Of a stretch of 64,000 bases of DNA, positions 46,243-57,289 are shown piece by piece. A model generated the notes under the pieces. It had not been told where the DNA came from, did not search any database, and worked only from the letters and a program-made list of their open reading frames with translations. Within the stretch, counting starts at the first letter, position 1. The number at the start of each line of letters is the position of its first letter. Position numbers and translations under genes: made by a program. The stretch is from positions 39,928,235 to 39,992,234 of the forward strand of contig CM075781.1 of NCBI GenBank assembly GCA_037974665.1, given 5' to 3'. This DNA comes from Ehretia macrophylla. Lineage: Eukaryota; Streptophyta; Magnoliopsida; Boraginales; Ehretiaceae.

Positions 46243-46500
46243 GTTCACATTTATATTCATGTAAATCTTATTTTTAATACTATAATAATGAAAGGGTAAT
46301 CATGTCATATTATACAAGTCATTCTTAATACCATTTCTATATACTGTATACCAAACATAGGTTTGGAATCAATATACTTATTCATATCTCCATTCCTAGA
46401 GTATACCAAGTATGACATTCCTATTCTTAAGTTCATTTCATTCCTAGTTTCATTCCATTTCTTAGCTCATTTTATTCTTGCCCAAATTCATTCAAGTGTA
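45811..46500. mobile_element. MITE-like foldback sequence with (TAA)n/(ATT)n core
   Basis: The arms are rich in GGAATG and CATTCC units: left 45811-46010, right about 46300-46500, with CTTGGTATGAGGAATGAACT on one side and its near-complement on the other. The core (46024-46240) is TAA/AAT repeats followed by TTA/ATT repeats, able to fold on itself. Exact ends were not found. Confidence 0.5.
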
Positions 46501-47390
46501 TCAATCGTTACATTAGAGATATTTGAATTGATGCCTCTCATTTTCCTTTTTCATTGCAAAAAGAAGATTGCAAAGTTTTAAGAATTCTTTTGTGAGGTTA
46601 GGAGGATAGGAAAAGAAGAGAAGTGAAGGAAGATATGAGAATGAAAAAGTTTAGAAGGGCTTATCGGGATGAAAAAGGAAATGAAAGTTTTTGCAAAAAT
46701 TGGGATTTAATATGATAAAGGTGTACCTAAACCTTACTTTATGTTTTGCTATTACTGTTACTATTTATTTGATTGGCTTGATTTTCTTTCTTAAATAACT
46801 TAATTAATTTTATTCTTTAACTTTTATACATAAAAAAATAATTCAATAATATAAAAAATATATATTTATCCATATTTTGATATTATATATTAGTACATGG
46901 ACTACTAAATTCTGGCCGGTGGAAGGAGCTTTGAGGATCATGAAACCATTCGAACTAATTTATATAGTGTCGATGGTGTAATGGTGGAATAGACCTCCAG
47001 TAAGTAAGAATTAATTAATAAGTATCAAGTTTTAAACTATGCTAATCTATTTTATATTACCCTAGATGAATGATATTCTGTGGAGGGAAATTGCAAAGTC
47101 GGGCCCACGTTGGGTTCATATCGAGTTAATCTATCGATATTAACCTAACGTTATCATTTTCATCCTGACGACAGAGGTACTTGACTATCAGTATTCAATG
47201 TGACATTTATCACACTTTAATCAAGCGTATATATAGTCTCCCCTCTGCAGAGTCCACTTTCAATGAAAGGTCTGATATAACAACTCAAGACCAAGGGGAA
47301 AATTCAACCTAAAAATTTAGTCTATTATAAGGGTGAAATTGTTATGTGAAATCACTACAGTGTGGTGGGGGGATGTGTGGATTGAGGGAG
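46501..47390. other. Intergenic DNA, nothing recognised
   Basis: AT-rich sequence downstream of lectin gene A. A short frame at 46363-46581 has no family features. Confidence 0.4.
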
Positions 47391-47462
47391 GGACGGGGAC
47401 GGGGACGGGGACGGGTACAGGTACGAGTACGGGTGGGGGGGGGGGTGCAAGTGGGGGAGAGG
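47391..47462. repeat. GGGGAC minisatellite and poly-G run
   Basis: Repeated GGGACG units followed by GGGTAC variants and a run of ten G or more. It lies about 380 bases past the stop codon of lectin gene A and is a potential quadruplex-forming sequence. Confidence 0.75.
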
Positions 47463-47757
47463 ACTAACTGAATAGGCCGGAAGAGAGACATAAGCTGGCC
47501 AACATAGTAAAATTCAGTTACTTTTAAACTCTAACAACACAAGCGAACAGTTCACTCAAAAGCCAAATTTCAAAGACACGAGTTAAAACTTAAATGCTCA
47601 AACCGAAAGCAACATCAACTATCTAGAGACACCAAACAACTTGGGAGAATTGCTTCAAAACATTATCACGTTTCGAAACTTCCATCTCTCATGGATGTAG
47701 GTGCTACCAATGCGCGCAAAAGAGAGGGGGTAATGTGTCATGAACTTGGGAACGTAC

Positions 47758-47893
47758 ACATTTCTGTGAATATATTCAGCTTCCGCTTTAACCGAGTTTA
47801 AGGTTCTAATTGGCTTGATATAAACACATTTCCGTGAATTTATTCAGCTTCCGCCTTAACCGGGTTCAAGGTTGTGATTGGCTTGATATAAAC
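47758..47893 (-). repeat. 68-bp tandem duplication of the lectin A C-terminus
   Basis: Two copies, 47758-47825 and 47826-47893, contain the last 18 codons of the gene. Only the second copy, in use by the gene, has the TAA stop (47840-47842); the distal copy reads GAATAT at that place and lies in the 3' UTR. Confidence 0.85.
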
Positions 47894-49137
47894 TCCAATT
47901 GAAGTAATAACACTTTCTGCAGTACCATGGAAGCCACCAAATTGACGATCGTCTCCAAATTCAAAGCAAAATTCCTTGATATTGTTGTGCGGGTGACCAA
48001 AGGATCTGTGTTGACCAAAGGGTCCATGTGTGCTCAGATTGGTATAAAATGTGATAGATGTTATCCCAAAGTTGTCCCTCCAACCTCTTATGCCAGTGAG
48101 ATACTCTGATGGATAATTCAACTTCACCTGTTTAATTTACGTATTCAAACAAAAAAGGAACATCATTTAAATCCCTCTAAAATCCTACTTTCAGTATTTA
48201 TTTGATTAATCCACACAGATAGAAAAAGCATAGGAATTTATATACTTTCTAAACTTGGACAAAATTTTATAAATTCATAACTTAATCAGCTTGTAAAATT
48301 GATCTCAATATACAGTTTTGTGGCCATAACTAAACTGGACTTCAATTTTTAGTAACTTGATCACCTTAGAGGTGGATTGAGGAATCTTTCCAGTAAACTA
48401 TATGTTACGTCACGAGCCAAAAATTCTAGGTTTTTAAGCAAAATTAGTGTCATTCAACTGGTAATTGATTTTTTTTTTCCCGACTAACATGGGAATCCAA
48501 CTAATAAAGTCCAACCATTAGTTTGGAGCCCTGGTAAATTATGAGTGCAAGGGTTCGCCCCAACACATGTACTAAGCCAGTCAGAGTGTGAACTTAATAT
48601 GTAGCAAATGAGTATTGAAACCAAACATACTGGTGTTGCGAGCATAAAAAAATAATTACTTGAAACTTAAATCAAGTGACCAAAAAATTATTAATCCAAA
48701 TTACTTAAATCCATGATACCCGCTTATAAATTACTAATTTAACACTATTCCAACTAATGTGGACATACACCGGCCCTTGAATCAACGCTACAGATTTAAA
48801 CCTAACGAAGTCTAATATACCAACGTGACAAATCTCAAGTTTATAATTGAATAATGGTTTATGTAATACATATCTAGTGAGTGGGGAATATACTCACGGC
48901 CTTAAAGTTGTCTCCGGTCAGCTGGCCGTATCTTTCCGACAAGACCAGAGCTCCATTCTCAACATACTGAAATTGGAAAGAGTAAACTTTATCGCCGTGT
49001 GATACAAAAATTTGAACGAGTTCAGAGCGCCCCTCCTCATCCCAAACAATTATTCCTGCATTATTGCCCACTGGACCGACCTTGATCTTGCTTGTATCAC
49101 CCATTTCTTTGTTTTTCTGCTTTGGTGTATCAACCAT
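47840..49137 (-). CDS. Jacalin-related lectin A (two exons, 175 aa)
   Basis: Exon 1 is 49137-48898 and exon 2 is 48127-47840, with a 770-bp phase-0 intron. The donor reads GCC/GTGAGTA and the acceptor AAACAG/GTG, joining GDNFKA to VKLNYPSEYLTGI without interruption. The protein is one jacalin domain (about residues 18-168) after a short Lys-rich, cytosolic-type N-terminus with no signal peptide. Conserved landmarks are KVGPVG, FQFQYVENGALVLSERYG, YPSEYLTGI, HGPFG and GFHGTA. Jacalin-related lectins bind mannose- or galactose-type glycans and serve in plant defence or stress. The usual GxxxD sugar-binding loop before the last strand reads ESVIT here, so binding may be lost or altered. An 18-bp tandem repeat (47994-48029) adds six residues next to HGPFG. 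A downstream ATG (MGDTSK, residue 12) matches the start of gene B and could be the real start. Confidence 0.85.
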
Positions 49138-49270
49138 TTCTGTTACTTAATTCACAGCTTCCAGGGGGCAAATGAGGATAAATATTACCTTTTGTTGGAG
49201 GAGTTTTGATAGATAAGGCTCGCTAAATGCAAAAAGTAATGTGGCCATTGTAGACATCGAACACATTAGT

Positions 49271-49283
49271 CTTTTTATATAAG
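49271..49283 (-). promoter_or_regulatory. TATA box of lectin gene A
   Basis: On the minus strand CTTATATAAAAAG lies about 140 bases upstream of the ATG. The gap would hold a 5' UTR of about 100 bases. The MULE-like inverted repeat begins only about 20 bases farther upstream. Confidence 0.6.
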
Positions 49284-49299
49284 GTGGATTACACACGTA

Positions 49300-50560
49300 A
49301 AAAAAAATTTTTACGAATTGATATTAATTTGGAAAAAAGACATCCAAGTCCCTATTTTTTCTCTCTTTTCTCATATAGATCCCTGAGTATTTAAAAATGT
49401 CTTCTCAGGTCCTTCACTTTTAACACATCAGTTGATATTAACGGTAGAGGGACAAAATAGACTTTTAACATATCAAAATAATAAAATTAAAAAACAAATC
49501 ATGCTCCCCTCTCCATCTCCCCAAACGATCTCTTTCTGAGTTTGCAAATCACAAACACACGATCTCACTCTCAGTCTGCAAATCACACACCCCCACACAA
49601 ATTGCACCACAACCTACACAGATACAGATCGTATCGCAGCACACTCACATGATCACACGGAACCCACAGACACAGACACAGACACTCACATTACAACACA
49701 CCTGCATCACACCTCCACACAGCATCACCCAAATGCTCCTTTTAAAAATAAAAATAAAAAAAGAAAAAAGAAAATGTCGTGTCTTCGATAGAAGACTAAA
49801 TCGCGTTTTTGTTAAGCCATTTTCAAAAAGGGAGAGAATCACTGCCATTTGCCCAGTTTGTCGCTAGCCTTTCGGGCTCTCATGCGCTTTCTGTGATGGC
49901 TTGTTGGGCCCGAATGGTGGTCTATTTTTGTTGCTTTTTGTTCCCAAAGATGATGGGTCCGACGATCCCACAAATCTGGCCTCTAATGAAGATGTTGATG
50001 AGGGTTGGTTCTTTGTTTGCAGGTTGTTTGTGGTGTGAAATCTGTACTTGGTGTGTTTTGTTCTATTTTGCTATGGTGCCGACGCAGTTTGGAGGTTGCA
50101 ATAGTTTGAGTAGCTATTGAAATGAGTGAGAAGAAACTTCGTGATTAATGGTTGCATTTGTTTTGTTTATGTTTGAATTACTGTGAGTAGAAGTGATTGT
50201 TCTTTCTTCTTGTCTTTTTCCTTTGTGGTCAAATGATTACATGCCCTTTATGTGTGAGATTGCAGTGTGTGATCTGTGGAGTAAGAAATTACGGAGAGGA
50301 GAGCGGTGGAGAGAGTGTGGGGGTGAAAGAGGGGGGGATAGGGAGAGAGGGGGGGGATGATTTTTTTAAGTTGTAATTCTGGTATGGTAAAAGTCTGTTT
50401 TGTCCCTCTACCGTTAATATCAACTAACAGTGTTAAAATGAAGGACTGAGAAGATATTTCTAAATACTCAGGAATTTATATGTAAAAAGAGGAAAAAAGC
50501 AGGGATTTGGATGTCTTTTTTCCATATTAATTTAGATTGACAAAAGAATTTTCTTTTGGA
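49300..50560. mobile_element. MULE-like inverted-repeat element carrying other sequence
   Basis: Inverted repeats of about 170-225 bp lie at 49300-49525 and 50330-50560, matching closely: AAAAAAGACATCCAAGTCCC on the left versus the complement of GGGATTTGGATGTCTTTTTT on the right, and CGGTAGAGGGACAAAATAGA versus its complement at 50392. Long inverted repeats are typical of Mutator-like elements. The inside (49530-50330) is not low-complexity throughout and has a frame near 49945-50015 reading DDGSDDPTNLASNEDVDEG before a TTTGTTTGCAG acceptor-like site, so it may be captured gene sequence. No 9-bp target duplication could be confirmed. Confidence 0.6.
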
Positions 50561-50816
50561 CACTAGTAATGCCATCACACAAGAAAGGCAAGATTCCTAT
50601 GGTCCCCCTGGCTCAATTTTTCAAAAAAGCATGTTAAAAGCATAGATGTTTGCATTCAATTATTAAAGAGGACGTTGGAAATTTATTACGGGCCCTCTCG
50701 AATCTTTATAAGATTTTAAGTCAAATCGCTCCTAAAGGATAGCTTGGATGACATCAAAAATGAATGGTATGGGTTCAAGACTCTTTAAATTGTTCTGAAA
50801 TTAGATTTTTAATTAA

Positions 50817-51214
50817 GGGGTAAATATTCAATTTAGTTTCTTATTTTTAAAATTTGTGTAAATTTAGTTCATATTTTTTAAAATGTATATTTTTAGTCTT
50901 ATATATTTATCATTTATTTTAACTTAGTTCTTATCTTTCAAAATATATATTTTTAGTCCTATATTTTTATTATTTGTCTCAATTTAATCCTTACATTTTA
51001 AAATAGTTGAGGATTAACATGAATCATAATGACAAAGATAAAGATTAAGTTAAAATAAACGGTAAAGATACATAATTAAAATGGTATATTTTGAAAGATA
51101 TAAATTAAATTAGGATAAATGATAAAGATATATGATTAAAAAAGTACATTTTAAAATATATAGACTAAATTAACACAAATCCTAAAAATAAAAGACTAAA
51201 TTAACTATTTACTC
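50817..51214. mobile_element. 398-bp palindromic MITE with TTAATTAA duplication
   Basis: The ends GGGGTAAATA and TATTTACTC are imperfect inverted repeats, and the whole element folds on itself. Perfect TTAATTAA 8-mers flank it at 50809-50816 and 51215-51222, consistent with hAT-type insertion, although this 8-mer is itself a palindrome. Units around TTTTAGTCTTATATATTTAT repeat in tandem inside each arm. Confidence 0.7.
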
Positions 51215-51514
51215 TTAATTAATTTAGTACATATATTTAAATACATGATATGCACTCTAGAGATTGACAAAACATACCTAATGGCCATTGATGCTAGTAA
51301 GGTGATTACGGCCCTGTGAAGGCACATTAATTCTTGTATAGTGCTTACTTTTCCCCATTTAATGTCTACTATGTAAAGATGTTTTCTGCTATTAGAGTTT
51401 TAGTTCAGTGATATATTACTTATTATGTATGTAAAAGGTTGGGAGTTTGAGTTTTACTAGTTTCTTGAATCTCAAAAAAGAAAAAAAAAAGGTGTTTTCC
51501 AAAGTTAATAAAAG

Positions 51515-51564
<50 letters not shown>

Positions 51565-52183
51565 TTGTCAGCAAATCATAGATACTAATTAATAATCTCA
51601 ATTTCATAGAATGCGATAGTTCTTGCTTTGCCTAATTACTTTCCCCTGGAAAAAAATGCTTCAATATTGTGCAATGATATATACTATTGTTTGTGTAAAA
51701 AATCAATGTTTTACCTTTTTATGATATTTCACATCGGTAAGAGATAGTGTATATATGTGATTTATAAGTAAGTATTGTGAGTATAAAAAATAACTTGGAT
51801 TAACTATTATAAGGCAGTAAAAAAAAAGTTCAAGTAATTATTTTTTAAACCTACAATACCAGTCTCATCTACAAACTTGAGATTTTGGACTCCAGACATG
51901 TCACGTCATTTATTATATTTTCCACAAAGGAATGTCATTTACACGCCTTGTGTTATAAGATCATACAAATTTGGATGATATATTTAAGTGATTATGTCAT
52001 TGGGTATTTAAATTTTAGGCTCTAGCTGGTTTGACAAGAAATGTGGAGAGAAATATATTTTTAGAGAAAACAAAAGTTATGTATTTTTAATGCTTGTGCA
52101 ATTGTATAATCGTTTTAACGCTATTGCCTCAAAACACATTGTGATGACACATTTCCATTTACTCAAACAGTACTCCCCTCGTA
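51215..52183. other. Intergenic DNA with (TA)n tract
   Basis: A (TA)n tract occupies about 51518-51560. Nothing else is recognised. Confidence 0.4.
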
Positions 52184-52188
52184 ACACC

Positions 52189-52742
52189 CGTTATTATATA
52201 ATACTTGTCTCATATCAGAAAATTAAAAATTCTTAGACAACTTAATAAGATTTTGGGCTACTCCACTTAGCACCAATTGATTTTAAGATGGAAACTCAGG
52301 ATTCTTAACATGGTATTAGAGCTACGCTCATAGCCTAGTCTCATTCATCTTCCGCATGCGACCCATCTCAAATCAGGTTTACTTGTCTTCAATCTTTCGC
52401 GTGTGAATAGTCCACGCATCTTCAATCTCCCACGTGTATTCAATCTTCTATGTGTGACCCATCTCAAAAAATTAGGTCCACATGTTCTTCAATCTTCCAC
52501 ATGTGTTATCTACTACATGTGTTCAATCTTTCAAGTGTAACTCATATAAAAAATTAGGTCTACGTGTGTTCAATCTTCCACGTGTGACTCATCTCAAATC
52601 AGGTTACATGTGAGGAGACGTGTTAGAATATAACACTTGTCTCATATCATAAAATCAGAAACTCTTAGACCACTTAATAAGATTCTCGACTATTCCACTT
52701 GGCACCAATTAATTTTAAGATGGAAATTCAAAATTCTTAACA
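52189..52742 (+). mobile_element. Complete TRIM (terminal-repeat retrotransposon in miniature)
   Basis: LTRs at 52189-52310 and 52621-52742 are both 122 bp (TGTTAGAATATAACACTTG to ATTCTTAACA; the left copy starts CG). A primer site TGGTATTAGAGCTA follows the left LTR at 52311. GTGAGGAGACG precedes the right LTR as a purine tract. Perfect ACACC duplications flank the element (52184-52188 and 52743-52747). The interior holds several repeats of a unit around CAATCTTCCACGTGTG. It encodes nothing and moves with proteins from other LTR elements. Confidence 0.9.
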
Positions 52743-52747
52743 ACACC

Positions 52748-55032
52748 ATTTACATTGCCCTCTAAATAACTTTCTTTATCTATTTTTTCAACTACGGCTC
52801 TGTTTTGTTTAACTGTAAAATTTTAATTTTTGAATAATAGAACTTTCAGTAATAGAGTTTTAGTTAGAAGTGTTGTTGAACAAAGGCAGTTGATTATTTG
52901 GCATATGTTAAGCAGTGTTGGAATTTTATAAATTTTAAGGGCAATGTTAGGCTTTCAAAAATGTAAAAGGTATATTTTGAGAGTGGGAAAAAAAAAAAAA
53001 AAAACTTATCAACTTGTATAAAAATAGAGAAAGTTTCAACTTGGAGTTTCCTATCTTTTAGTTTTTTTCAATTTTAACTTTTACTTAAATTAAAATACTT
53101 CTAGAAATTGATCAAATAGATTAGACTCATCTTCTAAATTTACATAAATTACTTTTAAGTATTTAAAAATTAAGCTAAATAAACACTATGCTTTCTAAAT
53201 GGCTTTTAAATATCGATCTTGAGGCCATGTGTCTCACCTCCGCGCCTAATTGGTGTCTACTGGAGCGAGGAATGGAGTACGGGCAAGAAGTGAGGATAGA
53301 CATTTCCATTGCATTCCATGTGTTCGCATATTAATATGGAAAATTACAGTTTTTCATTTTTACATGAATTTTTCATGCGTAACAGTTCTAGTTAAAAATT
53401 GTTTAAATACTTGAAACATTGATAGTGTAAATATAATTTTATTTTTGTAATTGGAGACATAACTGTAACTTATATTTGATATCTCTTTTAACACTATAAT
53501 CATGTTTTCCCGTCAATGTAAACACCATAATCATGTTTTCCCGTCATTGTAACTTTAATAGTGACTTAAGGTTTTTAAAAGTGGTAATTTAATATAATAT
53601 AACAGCTCAAATTAGTAAACTCGTCTTTGTTGAACTCTTATTACCTTTCATTTAAAAACACTAAAATTGTTTACATCCAAGCTCAAAAACATTTTTAGTA
53701 ACAAAATAAGACTAAAATTGAATCTTTTTTGCATGTATAGAAACGTGTTGAAAATAATTAAATTTAAATATAATAATCACTTTCTAACAATCTAAATTTA
53801 AATAAGATGATAACTTAATAACGTTGGTCGATGAGAAAGAGGTAAGGGGTTCCAAGATCTTCAAATGATAAACACTAGGTGTATAAAATCTTGATATTCT
53901 TAGCGCATCCAGTACCAGTAGTCTTTGCTATAGAACAGGCCCCTACTAAGTAAGAGGTCTAGTGATGAACGTCTTAAAATATGTTTCTCTATATGGCATT
54001 AATCTACACTCGATGCTGTGCATCAAGAAAATTTGCAGAGTTGGCCGCACCATGCATGTTAGCTCTAATATTAGATAAATTTACCAAGTGCTCTAGAAAT
54101 TAGCTAATTCCTGGCAAATTTTCTCTTCCAATGACACTCTATCATGCCCGAACCGAAGTGGCCAATGCCCGACCACCAGTTGTCTGACCACATCTTGGAC
54201 TTCGGAAAAAAGGTTAGGCAGAATACAATAAGATCTCGCAAAATTTGGCCATATATTCCTTAAAGTAGTATAAATATCTTGGCTAACAAAAAAAAAAGAA
54301 GTCACTCATGTCCCCTCTAAACACTTTTTGCTTACAAACAATTATAAAGTAATAACAAATTGCTAATTTGAACATTGAAGTGCTTATGCGAAAAGAACCT
54401 GCAGTTTGTTCTTGATTACATATCAAGCTCGAAAGTTTGTCAAAAGTCGGTCAAAATTTCAAGGTCAACCAAATCCAGTTTATTGTCTTAACATTGCCCT
54501 AGATTGAGCAGCGAGCCTATAAAGTCCATGAGTAAATTTTCAGAGTTGGCGACGCCATGTGCATTACATTAATAACAAATAAATTCACAGGAGTGATATA
54601 GAAATTAGCCAACTCCCAAACAAATTGACTTCTCATTCGATTCTCTCTACTGCCAGAAATTTCTTTAAACTTACTATAAGCGGGAAATTTCCAACATTGT
54701 AAGATTTATAGCTACTTCTTCGCTCCAAAAATAGAAACAAACAGATCAGTCAAAAGCTAATCTGTAGTTCAAATACACAAGTTACACACTCACCCAAAAG
54801 CTACATCGATAATTAGGGACACATTTAAGATTTTTGTCACTAAAAACTATGATACACAATTTCATGATCATACAAATAACATTTTTTCGTCAATAAGAAC
54901 TAATTGGTTTCTCACACTAAAAATACACATAAAATACACACGTATTTTACAAATATTTTGGGAGCCCACCCCCCCCCGGCGCTTCTGAATCCGCCCTTTC
55001 CGTGAATTTTATTTGTTTTCCGCCTTAACATG
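52748..55032. other. Intergenic DNA downstream of lectin gene B
   Basis: A diverged direct repeat occurs at about 54033-54125 and 54540-54630 (GCAGAGTTGGC-like start, TAGAAATTAGC near the end). A piece at about 53270-53310 shares AAATGTCTATCCTCA, in reverse orientation, with the hAT element near 45581. A poly-C run is at 54968-54978, followed by CTTCTGAATCCGCCC, a common MITE end. No gene is seen. Confidence 0.4.
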
Positions 55033-56944
55033 TTAACCCTTTGCATTCAAGGTAGTGATTGGCTTGAGATAAACTCCAATGGAAGTTAATTTCAGGCTTG
55101 CAGTGCCATGGAACCCACCGAATTGACGATCTTCTCCCAGTCCAAAGCTAAAATCATTTCGATAATAATTGACTGGTCCACCGAATGGACCATGTGTACG
55201 CAAATTAGTATGAAATGTGATGGATGATATACCAGAGTTGTCCCACGAACCACTTATGCCAGTGAGATATTCTGATGGATAATCCAACTTCACCTGCAAT
55301 GCGTATTCAGCACATTAATAAACCAAAATAAAAAAAGTCAGTTAAATGAAGGATATTAAAAAAAAAAAATGAACGACATTATCATCATTTCATCTTTGCC
55401 GTGACCGATTAAACGTTCATTATCATCATTTCATCTTTGCCGTGACCCATTAAAGTCCAGTCATATGATCTGGGATGAGTAAGCAGCATTTTGAAAATAT
55501 AAATATTTATGAGATCATTACAGAACGAGAAGAAAAGAATAACTTATTACAATAAATTCAGAAGTATGATGCAATTTGCTCTTTTATTTTATCTTAGTAA
55601 TGCCAACAATAGATCTTCCCTCATTATATACTAGGAACACTAAATAGCATACGGGTTTATGTACTTTCCAAACTTTGCCAAAGCAATATTATCATTATCA
55701 ACGGACTTGACAAAAACAAAATCATTCGGTAATCAGTTTTTTATTAAATTGATATTCTTTTTGGTTCAAACAAAACTTGTATTAAAAGTAAAGAAAATAC
55801 GACTGGGCTTAAGCCCACTAGACACGAGAAAAACAAAATATTACATGGATAGGGCCAAGTCTAGACAAAAATAATACGAAATGGGCTGGGCCCAAAATTA
55901 CTCCATGTTTTCAGCAGTTATCTGCTACGCAATTGGCTACACAGTATTTACCGTGGACACAATATCTGGTACACCGGAGGTGCATCCTTCTAGCCAGCTA
56001 AGTTGGTTTAACTATTCTTTTCTATTAAAAGGGAGTTCAAATTGAAAGGTGATATAAAATCAGTCTATTTCTGACATTGTATCTATAGTTACCGCATTTA
56101 TCCTAATTAGCAGTTTCAACAACTCCGTATGAAGATCATGATCAATATCATCACTCTCCCAATGGGCTGGATGAGGCCCAAGCTCAACATCCAAAACAAG
56201 TTTGGGAGACCAATTACAAGACCATATCCAAATTAGCTAGGGTGTGCTAGGGGAGAGAAGATTCAGGGAAGAGAAGATTCTCGTTGTTATCGTCGGACAT
56301 CATTATTCCTAATAAATTGATATCAGTATACACATTTATGGGCATTCCTTGATTTCGATTAATATCATCAAATTAAGGCTCTGTTTGTTTACCGTAAAAT
56401 AATTTATTTATAAAAAATATTTTTAGAAAAAAATATTTTCTTGAAAAATAATATATTTTTCTGGATTTCGTTTGTTTGTCATAAAATAACTTGTTAGAGA
56501 AAAATATTTTTCTAAAAAATAGAATATTGAAAAATATTTCCTGATTTTTAGATGTACAGTGAAAATTATTTTTCGACATGAAATTTTATAAAAAAAATAT
56601 ATAAATATAATATATATCTTAATTGTGAGGGTAGGATAGGGTAGGGTAGGGTAGGGTGGGGTGAGTGAGGGGTAGGGTAGGGGGGAGGGTAGTATTTAAC
56701 GTTGCTTAATATTTAATTAGTAAGAGAGCTATATACTCACAACATGAAAGAATTCTCCGGTCAACTTGCCGTATCTGTCGGACAGGAGCAGATCTCCACT
56801 CTCAACATACTGGAATTGGAGAGAATTAATGATATCCCCGCGTGATATGAAGATCTGAATAAGTTCAGAGCGTCCCTTCTCATCCCAAACTCTTATTCCC
56901 TCACTGCCCACTGGACCCACCTTCATCATGCTTGCATCACTCAT
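55033..56944 (-). CDS. Jacalin-related lectin B (two exons, 154 aa)
   Basis: Exon 1 is 56944-56741 and exon 2 is 55293-55033, with a 1447-bp phase-0 intron. The donor reads CATGTT/GTGAGTATA and the acceptor TTGCAG/GTG, at exactly the same codon as in gene A. The splice gives GEFFHV then VKLDYPSEYLTGI. One jacalin domain begins at about residue 8 (KVGPVGSEG) and ends with SIGVYLKPITTLNAKG. No signal peptide is seen, so the site is probably cytosol or nucleus. The GxxxD loop reads SLKLT, lacking Gly and Asp as in gene A. The C-terminus is shorter: TAA at 55033-55035 comes from extra bases relative to gene A, after which HVKAENK can still be read in frame. It is a tandem duplicate of gene A in the same orientation. 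Confidence 0.85.
56627..56692. repeat. TAGGG tandem repeat in the lectin B intron
   Basis: Repeated GGGTA units lie within 50-115 bases of the 5' splice site of lectin B (C-rich on the sense strand). The plus strand could form a G-quadruplex. It resembles, but is not, the plant telomere unit TTTAGGG. Confidence 0.75.
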
Positions 56945-57289
56945 TGTGATTACCTATATATTAAGCTTCGCTTCACAGCTCCCACAGAGTGGATGAGGGT
57001 TAATGAAGCAATGAGGTAGTGTCGACAGATAGATTATTTCTTTCTTTATGATAAGATTAGGGGTACTCTATTTCTTTCTTTATGATCCTATGTACTTTTT
57101 TAAGGTTTTTTGTGTTTTCTTTTTGGTCAATGTACTATTTCAAAAGTCTTCTTTTTTTGGTCAATTACTATTTCAAAGCTAGCTTTTCTCTTATTTGACA
57201 AAAAGAAAAAAGCCAATTAGGTACTTCAAACATACAAAAATAGTAATATAAATGACTTGTATAATATGACAAAAAAATTCTTTTATTAT

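Noticed and set aside
47927-48109. Open frame of 60 codons on the plus strand
   Set aside because: It is opposite lectin A exon 2, which has splice sites and domain motifs on the minus strand.
56373-56579. Phe/Lys-rich open frame in the lectin B intron
   Set aside because: It is low-complexity AT-rich sequence (TATTTTT repeats) with no domain features and lies within a well-defined intron.
56627-56692. Interstitial telomere repeat
   Set aside because: The unit is TAGGG rather than TTTAGGG and the tract is short, so a simple G-rich repeat is the better reading.
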